From NCBI RefSeq assembly GCF_023061285.1, contig NZ_JAKGAM010000005.1, positions 173,753 through 237,752 on the forward strand: 64,000 bases of DNA, given 5' to 3'. Numbering within the stretch: position 1 is the stretch's first letter; every line of letters starts with the position of its first letter. This DNA is from Chromohalobacter nigrandesensis. GTDB lineage: Bacteria; Pseudomonadota; Gammaproteobacteria; Pseudomonadales; Halomonadaceae. This document shows, piece after piece, positions 58,126 through 64,000 of the stretch. The translations under genes and the position numbers were made by a program. The notes below the pieces were generated by a model. That model made no database searches, was not told the DNA's origin, and saw only the letters and a list, made by a program, of their open reading frames with translations.

Positions 58126-58997
58126 GCGCTGGATGGAGGTGATGGCACCTATGATGCCGCCTCTCGATGGCTCAAACAGTGGGAGGCGTCGGGACTTGAC
58201 GGGCTCATCGACAAACCCCGCAGTGGCCGCACGCCGGTGCTGGATGAGCACGACCATCAGCGACTTCAGGAACTGGTCGCCGAGCAGCCTCATCAGATTC
58301 GATCCTTGCAGGCTCGCCTGCAGGAAGAGACCGGCAAGACAGTCAGCACAGTGACCCTTCGCCGAGCGTTGAAAAAATCGTCATAGCTTCAAGCGCATTC
58401 GGCGCTCGCTTAAGGCCTGGCGTGACGCAACGGATTTCCGCAACACTCAAGGCTTCCTCAAGGCGCTTCATCAGCGGGAAGAGCAGGGCGAATACGAGCT
58501 TTATTACTTCGATGAGTCGGGCTTTTCACAATCGTCGTCGGTGCCATACGCGTGGAGCCCTATCGGCAAGCCCTGCGAGGTAACTGCCTACTCACACAGC
58601 CGTAGACTGAACGTACTGAGGTTTCTCAGTCGGGCTGGGAATCTGGGCTTCCATACCAGCACCGACCCCGTGACCACCGAGACAGTCATCGAAGCGTTTG
58701 ACCAGTTTGTGGCCCAGAAAAGACCCCGATACCTTCGCCGTCGTGGTGCTCGACAATGCCAGCATGCATCGCTCCAAGGCCTTCAGACGGAAGATAGTGG
58801 AGTGGATGTCGCATCGTGTGCATCTGCTCTACCTATCGGCTTACTCGCCGGAATTGAATCTGATTGAGATTCTGTGGCGGCAGATGAAATATGCCTGGCT
58901 ACCCTTGAGTGCCTACCTCTCTTTCGACCGCCTCTGTGATGGGGGACATCGCCTACTCAATGGCTACGGAACGGACAACGCGATTAATCTTGAGTAG
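58126..58997 (+). mobile_element. IS630-family transposase remnant, two frameshifts and 5' truncation
   Basis: Three consecutive frames give one transposase. First (58126-58386), YDAASRWLKQWEASGLDGLI, a helix-turn-helix part. Second, after a +1 shift in an A6 run at 58372-58377, FKRIRRSLKAWRD, YELYYFDESGFSQSSSVPYA with the first DDE Asp, and VIEAFDQFVAQ. Third, after a +1 shift in AAAA at about 58719, FAVVVLDNASMHRSKAFRRK and LSAYSPELNLIEILWRQMKY with the second Asp and the Glu. Both shifts are explained by one extra A in a run. There is a stop just upstream of the first piece, and the expected N-terminus is missing. No terminal inverted repeats were recognised. The element is inactive as written. 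Confidence 0.85.
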
Positions 58998-59260
58998 GCA
59001 CTTAAGGATGTGACTAAAGTTTAAAGTCATTTCCATGCAATCGATGGGTTCTTTGTTGACACTCTTCAGTGCCCGCTCATAGAGTTGATTGACCCGGTTT
59101 TGTAAATTGGTAAAACCAATAAAGACAAGTGGCGAGATGCCGTTTCCATACCCTCGTCCGCCTATGTCTTAGCCCCTTTTGTTGTTACCACTCTCCGAGC
59201 GTTCGGCATGACTCTTCGATAGCCATTCATGGATAGCGCATCACTTGCACAAGGTTCGTC
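58998..59260. promoter_or_regulatory. lldD upstream region
   Basis: No gene is seen in these 263 bp. A TTGACA hexamer at 59056-59061 with a weak CATAGA about 16 nt later is one possible promoter. The operator-like palindrome described separately lies 46 nt downstream of it. The left third, to about 59040, may be further insertion-sequence end. Confidence 0.45.
59106..59120 (+). promoter_or_regulatory. LldR/PdhR-type operator before lldD
   Basis: ATTGGTAAAACCAAT is a perfect palindrome with 6-bp arms and a 3-nt spacer, the form recognised by FadR-type GntR regulators of the LldR/PdhR group. It lies 140 bp upstream of lldD. The lldR-like gene at 54146-54931 is the obvious candidate binder. Confidence 0.75.
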
Positions 59261-60415
59261 ATGATCATTTCAGCCTCCACGGACTACCGCCAAGCCGCCA
59301 AGCGACGTATTCCGCCCTTTCTATTTCACTACGCGGATGGCGGGTCCTATACCGAACATACGCTGCGGCATAACGTCGAAGATCTTGCCGGTATCGCGTT
59401 GCGTCAGCGCGTGCTGAAGGACATGTCCAGCCTGTCGCTGGAGACCGAGCTATTCGGCGAATCCATGTCCATGCCGGTTGCCCTGGCGCCTGTGGGGTTG
59501 GCGGGCATGTACGCCCGGCGCGGTGAGGTACAGGCGGCGCGTGCGGCCGCCGGGAAAGGCATACCGTTTACGCTGTCGACGGTATCGGTGTGCCCCATCG
59601 ACGAGGTGGCCTCGGCCATCGATCGCCCTCTCTGGTTCCAGCTCTACGTGCTGAAGGACAGGGGCTTCATGAAGCATGTCCTGGAGCGCGCCAAGGCCGC
59701 CGGCGTCAAGACGCTGGTCTTCACGGTCGACATGCCCGTGCCGGGGGCGCGCTATCGCGATGCCCATTCCGGCATGAGCGGCAAGAACGCGGCGGCGCGG
59801 CGAATGCTGCAGGCCGTGACGCACCCTTCCTGGGCCTGGGATGTCGGCCTTCATGGTCGCCCGCATGATCTGGGTAATGTCTCGGACTATCGCGGACAGC
59901 CGACGGGGCTCGAGGATTATATCGCCTGGCTCGGTAACAATTTCGATCCCGCCATTTCCTGGAAGGATCTGGAGTGGATTCGCGAGTTCTGGGATGGCCC
60001 GATGATCATCAAGGGAATACTCGACCCCGAAGATGCGCGCGATGCGGTCCGCTTCGGTGCGGATGGCATCGTGGTGTCCAACCATGGCGGTCGTCAGCTC
60101 GACGGTGTGCCTTCTACCGCGCGTGCTTTACCGGCCATCGCCGACGCGGTTAAAGGTGATCTGGCTATCCTGGCCGATTCCGGCGTACGCAATGGGCTGG
60201 ACGTCGTGCGCATGATCGCCTTGGGTGCCGATACTGTCTTGTTGGGGCGTGCCTTTATCTATGCCCTCGCTACTGCCGGGGAAGCGGGGGTTACCCACCT
60301 GCTCGAGCTGTTCGAAAAGGAGATGCGGGTCGCGATGACGCTGACCGGGGCGCGTTCCATCGCCGAGCTGGGGGCGGATTCGCTGGTCTCTTCTGCAACC
60401 CATGGCGCGAATTGA
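59261..60415 (+). CDS. lldD: L-lactate dehydrogenase, FMN-dependent, quinone-linked
   Basis: The 384-residue protein is an FMN alpha-hydroxyacid oxidase family enzyme that oxidises L-lactate to pyruvate at the membrane. FMN and active-site stretches are [52 protein letters not shown] and the catalytic His in [17 protein letters not shown]. Length matches LldD (about 380-396). It is followed by a HAD hydrolase gene after about 57 bp and then by a D-lactate dehydrogenase-type gene, so the operon handles both lactate enantiomers. Confidence 0.95.
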   Translation: MIISASTDYRQAAKRRIPPFLFHYADGGSYTEHTLRHNVEDLAGIALRQRVLKDMSSLSLETELFGESMSMPVALAPVGLAGMYARRGEVQAARAAAGKGIPFTLSTVSVCPIDEVASAIDRPLWFQLYVLKDRGFMKHVLERAKAAGVKTLVFTVDMPVPGARYRDAHSGMSGKNAAARRMLQAVTHPSWAWDVGLHGRPHDLGNVSDYRGQPTGLEDYIAWLGNNFDPAISWKDLEWIREFWDGPMIIKGILDPEDARDAVRFGADGIVVSNHGGRQLDGVPSTARALPAIADAVKGDLAILADSGVRNGLDVVRMIALGADTVLLGRAFIYALATAGEAGVTHLLELFEKEMRVAMTLTGARSIAELGADSLVSSATHGAN

Positions 60416-60472
60416 GCGGATGATGATCGTGCGCCATGCTGAAGGGCGACCGACATGAGCGGGGAGAGACGA

Positions 60473-61105
60473 ATGACCGATGCAACGGTATTGCTGTTCG
60501 ATGCTGGCGGAGTGCTGGTCGACTGGCGTGGCACATCCGGGCTAGTCGAGCTGACTCAGGGGCGTTTCGATACCGAGCAGGCCCGGCGCTTCTGGATGGG
60601 CTTCGAGGCGATCACGCCGTTCGAAACCGGCGGAGACGATGGTACGCGCTTTGCCCGGGCGGCGCTTGAGGCACTCGAGCTGGATATGACGCCGGAGGCG
60701 TTCCTGGCGGTGTTCGACGACTGGATGCGTGGTCCCTACGCAGGCGCCATGGCGCTTGTCGAGCGCATCCGTCCCGCCTACCGTCGCGCTATACTCAGCA
60801 ACACCAACCCCGTTCACTGGCGGCGGCTGATCGATGACTACCGTCTCGATGCGCCCTTCGAGAAGGCGTTCGCCTCGCATGAGATCGGCGCGCGCAAGCC
60901 CGACCCCGAGGCCTTCGAGTTCGTCTGTCGGGCGCTCGACGTAGCGCCCGACCAGGTGCGTTTCTTCGACGACAACCCCGAGTGCGTCGATGCCGCCCGC
61001 GAGCTGGGCATGACGGCGACCCAGGTGCGTGGTCTAGACGAACTCCAGGAGGCCCTCGCCGAGTTCGATGCACTGCGTCCGCCTGAAGAGCGGACACCGC
61101 GATGA
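60473..61105 (+). CDS. HAD-superfamily hydrolase (YihX-like, subfamily IA)
   Basis: The ATG at 60473 has GGGAG 6 nt upstream and gives 210 residues; the in-frame ATG at 60455 also has a plausible site. Motif I is LLFDAGGVLVDW, motif II AILSNTNPVHW, motif III Lys in GARKPDPEAFEF and motif IV FFDDNPECVDAA. It is a phosphatase-type HAD enzyme; substrate not evident. It lies between lldD and the D-lactate dehydrogenase-type gene, overlapping the latter by 4 bp, which suggests co-expression and perhaps metabolite repair. Confidence 0.88.
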   Translation: MTDATVLLFDAGGVLVDWRGTSGLVELTQGRFDTEQARRFWMGFEAITPFETGGDDGTRFARAALEALELDMTPEAFLAVFDDWMRGPYAGAMALVERIRPAYRRAILSNTNPVHWRRLIDDYRLDAPFEKAFASHEIGARKPDPEAFEFVCRALDVAPDQVRFFDDNPECVDAARELGMTATQVRGLDELQEALAEFDALRPPEERTPR

Positions 61106-63957
61106 CAACGCCCTACAAAGAGCTGGTCGAGGCGCTGCGTGACAGATTGCCCGCACACAAGCTGATCGACGATCCGCTGCGACTACTCGCTTACGGTAGC
61201 GATGCCAGCTTCTATCGCCTCATCCCGCAGGTGGTCGTGCGTCCCGACAGCGAAGACGAGCTGATGGGCGTGCTGGCCGAATGTCGTCACCGGCGCTTGC
61301 CGGTGACGTTTCGTACGGCAGGGACGTCGCTTTCCGGGCAGGCGGTGACCGATTCGGTGCTCATTCAGCTCAACCAGGGCTGGCGGGATTACCGGATTCT
61401 TGACGAGGGGCGGGCGATTCGCTTGCAGCCCGGCATCATCGGCGCGCGCGCCAATCAATTGCTGGCCCCTTACGGCCGCAAGATCGGCCCCGATCCGGCC
61501 TCGATCAATAGCTGCATGATCGGCGGGATCGCCGCAAACAATGCTTCGGGCATGTGCTGCGGCACGGCACAGAACAGTTACCGCACGCTCCGCGATATGC
61601 GCGTCATCCTGGCCGACGGTACGCTTTTAGATACCGGCGATACGGCGAGTCGCTCAGCGTTTCGTGCCTCGCATGGCGAGCTGCTCGAGGCGCTGGAAGC
61701 GTTGGGGCACGAGACGCGGGCGAATACACCGCTGGCCGAGCGCATCCGCCACAAGTATCGACTCAAGAATACCACCGGTTACGCGCTCAATAGCCTGATC
61801 GATTTCGAGGATGGCTTCGATATTCTCGCGCATCTGATGATCGGCTCCGAGGGCACGTTGGGTTTCATCAGCGCCATCACCTACGACACCGTGCTGGACG
61901 CACCGCTGAAGACCGCAGCGCTGGCGCTTTTTCCGGACATGGCGATGGCATGCCGGGCGACGCTGGCACTCAAGTCGGCGCCGGTCTCGGCGGTCGAGCT
62001 GATGGATCGTGCCGCGCTGCGTGCCGTGGAGGGAACGCCGGGCATGCCGGCAGGTCTCGAGACGTTGCCCGCCGATGCTACCGCCTTGCTCATCGATGTG
62101 CGTGACGAGGAGGAGAGCGCGCTGGCGGCGCGCATCGCCGCCGTACATGCGGCGCTCGAAGGACTCAAGACCTTGGAACCACTGGGCTTTACGCGCGACC
62201 CTGAGCTCTATGCGCGGTACTGGAAGGTGCGCAAGGGGTTGTTTCCCGCCGTGGGTGCGGTACGCGACGTGGGTACCACGGTCATCATCGAGGATGTCGC
62301 TTTTCCTCTCGAGCACCTCGAGGCAGGCGTGGCGGCACTGACCGAGACATTCCGACGCCATGGCTATGACGACGCCATCCTTTTCGGTCACGCGCTGGAA
62401 GGCAATCTGCACTTCGTTTTCCCCCAGGGCTTCGAGACGCCTGCCGAGGTTCAGCGTTATGCCGACCTGATGGATGACGTGGCGACCCTGGTGGCCGACG
62501 AATATGGCGGCTCGCTCAAGGCGGAACATGGCACGGGACGTAATATGGCGCCCTTCGTCGAACGTGAGTGGGGCGCCGAGGCGTATGCCTTGATGTGGCA
62601 GATCAAAGCACTCTTCGATGCCGAGAATCTGCTCAATCCGGATGTCATTCTGAGTCGCGACGCCGAGCTACATCTCCACAACCTCAAGCCGCTGCCGGCG
62701 GCCGATCCCATTGTGGATAAGTGTATCGAGTGTGGGTTCTGTGAGCCGGTTTGTCCGTCCCGCGAGCTGACCCTGACGCCGCGCCAGCGCATCGTGATCC
62801 AGCGTGAGATGTCACGCCTCGAAAGTATGGAAACGCCAGCGTCTACAGCGCGTCTGAAGACGCTGCGCGAGGCCTATCAATATCAGGGAATCGATACCTG
62901 TGCCGCCGACGGCTTGTGTGCCACGCAATGTCCGGTAGGCATCAATACCGGTGATTTCGTGCGTGAGTGGCGCCATCGTCGAGTCGTCGAGCGAGGCGGT
63001 ACGGCGCGCCTGGTAGGGCGTCACTTTTCCGGCACGACTCGCATCGGACGCGGTGCGTTGCGTCTGGCGGATACAGCACATGGCGTGTTGGGCAGTGCGG
63101 CGATGGGCGGCTTGACGCGAGGTGCTCGTCGACTCAGCGGTGAGCGTCTGCCGCAGTGGATTCCCTCCCTACCCGCGCCTGCGCCGGTACGCATTCTGGA
63201 GCGTCGGGCGGGAAAACCGGCTGCCGGCAAGCGCGACAAGGTCGTCTATCTGCCGGCGTGCGCCACGCGGGTCTTCGGTACCTCGCGCGGCGATGACGGG
63301 GGTGATGCCGTGACACGCACGACCCTGGCGCTGCTCGAGAAGGCCGGTTACGAGGTCGTCATTCCCGCTATGATTGGGCATCTTTGCTGCGGTATGGCGT
63401 TTCAGTCCCGGGGCTATTTCGACGAGGCGGATCACAAGGTGCGCGAGCTCAACCGCGAGTTGCTATTGGCCTCCCAGAACGGTCGCTATCCTGTGCTGTG
63501 CGATACCAGCCCCTGTACACAACGCATGGTGGAACGTCTCGATACGCGTTTGACGATTCAGGAGCCGGTCGCGTTTGCGCACGACTACCTATTGGCGCGC
63601 CTGTCGGTCACGCCGAAACATGCGCGCATCGCCCTGCATGTCACCTGCTCGAGTGCGCGCATGGGGCTGAGCGACAAGTTCGTGGCGCTGGCAGAAGCAT
63701 GTGCCGATGACGTCGTGGTGCCGGCGGAGATCGCCTGCTGCGGATTCGCGGGGGATAAGGGATTCACCACGCCGGCGTTGAACGCTGCCGCGTTGCGCGG
63801 CCTGGCCGAAGCCGTCAGGGGGTGCGAAGTCGGCTATTCCAACTCGCAGACCTGCGAGATGGGGCTGAGCTACCATGCCGGGATTCCTTATCGATCGATT
63901 CTCGACTTGCTCAATGAGGTCAGTCGCCCCTGTGTGGTCGAAGGCGTTGCCACATAA
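61102..63957 (+). CDS. FAD-linked and Fe-S oxidoreductase, D-lactate dehydrogenase (quinone) type
   Basis: The 951-residue protein fuses a GlcD-like FAD domain to a GlpC-like iron-sulphur domain. FAD-binding stretches are VTFRTAGTSLSGQAVTDSVL and GGIAANNASGMCCGT, with HGTGRNMAPFVEREWG nearer the end of the first half. Two 4Fe-4S motifs follow (CIECGFCEPVCPS and CAADGLCATQCPVG). The tail has two cysteine-rich CCG segments, GHLCCGMAFQSRGY and EIACCGFAGDKGF. This architecture is that of Dld-II/LldE-type D-lactate dehydrogenases that reduce quinone or cytochrome. Its start overlaps the HAD gene, and it closes the lactate operon. D-2-hydroxyglutarate-type substrates are an alternative. Forty-three bases follow to the window end. 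Confidence 0.92.
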   Translation: MTTPYKELVEALRDRLPAHKLIDDPLRLLAYGSDASFYRLIPQVVVRPDSEDELMGVLAECRHRRLPVTFRTAGTSLSGQAVTDSVLIQLNQGWRDYRILDEGRAIRLQPGIIGARANQLLAPYGRKIGPDPASINSCMIGGIAANNASGMCCGTAQNSYRTLRDMRVILADGTLLDTGDTASRSAFRASHGELLEALEALGHETRANTPLAERIRHKYRLKNTTGYALNSLIDFEDGFDILAHLMIGSEGTLGFISAITYDTVLDAPLKTAALALFPDMAMACRATLALKSAPVSAVELMDRAALRAVEGTPGMPAGLETLPADATALLIDVRDEEESALAARIAAVHAALEGLKTLEPLGFTRDPELYARYWKVRKGLFPAVGAVRDVGTTVIIEDVAFPLEHLEAGVAALTETFRRHGYDDAILFGHALEGNLHFVFPQGFETPAEVQRYADLMDDVATLVADEYGGSLKAEHGTGRNMAPFVEREWGAEAYALMWQIKALFDAENLLNPDVILSRDAELHLHNLKPLPAADPIVDKCIECGFCEPVCPSRELTLTPRQRIVIQREMSRLESMETPASTARLKTLREAYQYQGIDTCAADGLCATQCPVGINTGDFVREWRHRRVVERGGTARLVGRHFSGTTRIGRGALRLADTAHGVLGSAAMGGLTRGARRLSGERLPQWIPSLPAPAPVRILERRAGKPAAGKRDKVVYLPACATRVFGTSRGDDGGDAVTRTTLALLEKAGYEVVIPAMIGHLCCGMAFQSRGYFDEADHKVRELNRELLLASQNGRYPVLCDTSPCTQRMVERLDTRLTIQEPVAFAHDYLLARLSVTPKHARIALHVTCSSARMGLSDKFVALAEACADDVVVPAEIACCGFAGDKGFTTPALNAAALRGLAEAVRGCEVGYSNSQTCEMGLSYHAGIPYRSILDLLNEVSRPCVVEGVAT

Positions 63958-64000
63958 GTGCCGGGCGACTATTTTTAAATCATCCCCTTGCGTTCAATCG

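Noticed and set aside
58360..58390. Programmed frameshift in the IS630 transposase
   Set aside because: A second unrelated shift and a missing N-terminus make simple decay (or homopolymer error) more likely.

Overview
The window reads as chromosomal DNA of a high-GC, halophilic gammaproteobacterium. A Halomonadaceae member of the Halomonas/Chromohalobacter type fits best: the gene content is gammaproteobacterial (epd-pgk-fba, metK, prlC-yheV, nrdHIEF), there are several TRAP carriers, and exported or linker segments are rich in Asp, Glu and Ser. The genus is inferred; there is no rRNA or other marker here. No tRNA, rRNA, CRISPR array, prophage or replication origin was seen.

Layout. 1-6.8 kb (minus): an aromatic-acid catabolic operon with a MobA/phenol-hydroxylase-type monooxygenase, a three-gene TRAP transporter, gentisate 1,2-dioxygenase and a fumarylpyruvate-hydrolase-type enzyme that runs off the left edge. 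A near-identical 36-bp element precedes both the hydroxylase and the TRAP receptor and is probably a shared operator. 7.0-7.8 kb: a MipA/OmpV outer-membrane protein. 7.9-21.9 kb: a divergent sugar-alcohol locus. Minus-strand genes encode an aldehyde dehydrogenase, transketolase, transaldolase and DhaL/DhaK-type kinase subunits. Plus-strand genes encode an RpiB-like isomerase, a SorC-family regulator, an erythritol/L-threitol-dehydrogenase-like enzyme, a DUF2291 protein and a ribose-type ABC importer. Together these make a plausible complete tetritol route: uptake, oxidation to erythrulose, phosphorylation, isomerisation to erythrose-4-phosphate, then entry to the pentose phosphate pathway through dedicated transketolase and transaldolase copies.

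22-37.6 kb: central metabolism. Class II aldolase, phosphoglycerate kinase and erythrose-4-phosphate dehydrogenase lie together; a second transketolase and metK lie about 9 kb further on. Between them are lrgAB, a class I aldolase, a UbiH/UbiF-type hydroxylase and the class Ib ribonucleotide reductase operon nrdHIEF, which carries a well-spaced pair of NrdR-box-like sites. An aldo/keto reductase has lost its middle. 37.8-41.7 kb: a TAXI-type TRAP system whose receptor gene has an in-frame amber codon in its linker. 41.8-54.1 kb: small transport, regulatory and housekeeping genes (XRE-cupin regulator with azlCD, AraC regulator, AEC and DMT carriers, zinc efflux, metF, sodC, yheV, prlC, a sodium symporter, gamma carbonic anhydrase, a YdjM-like protein).

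54.1-64 kb: lactate utilisation. An lldR-like GntR/FadR regulator is separated from lldD, a HAD hydrolase and a large FAD/Fe-S D-lactate-dehydrogenase-type gene by about 4.3 kb of different character. That insert holds decayed DUF1499 and DUF3820 genes, a small unknown gene, an intact mqo of visibly lower GC, a LysR tail and a broken IS630-family transposase. A perfect ATTGGT-N3-ACCAAT palindrome upstream of lldD suggests the regulator still controls it. The most interesting points are the tetritol locus, the mismatch between the hydroxylase and the gentisate pathway, the amber-split TAXI receptor, the NrdR box pair, and the graveyard between lldR and its target operon.
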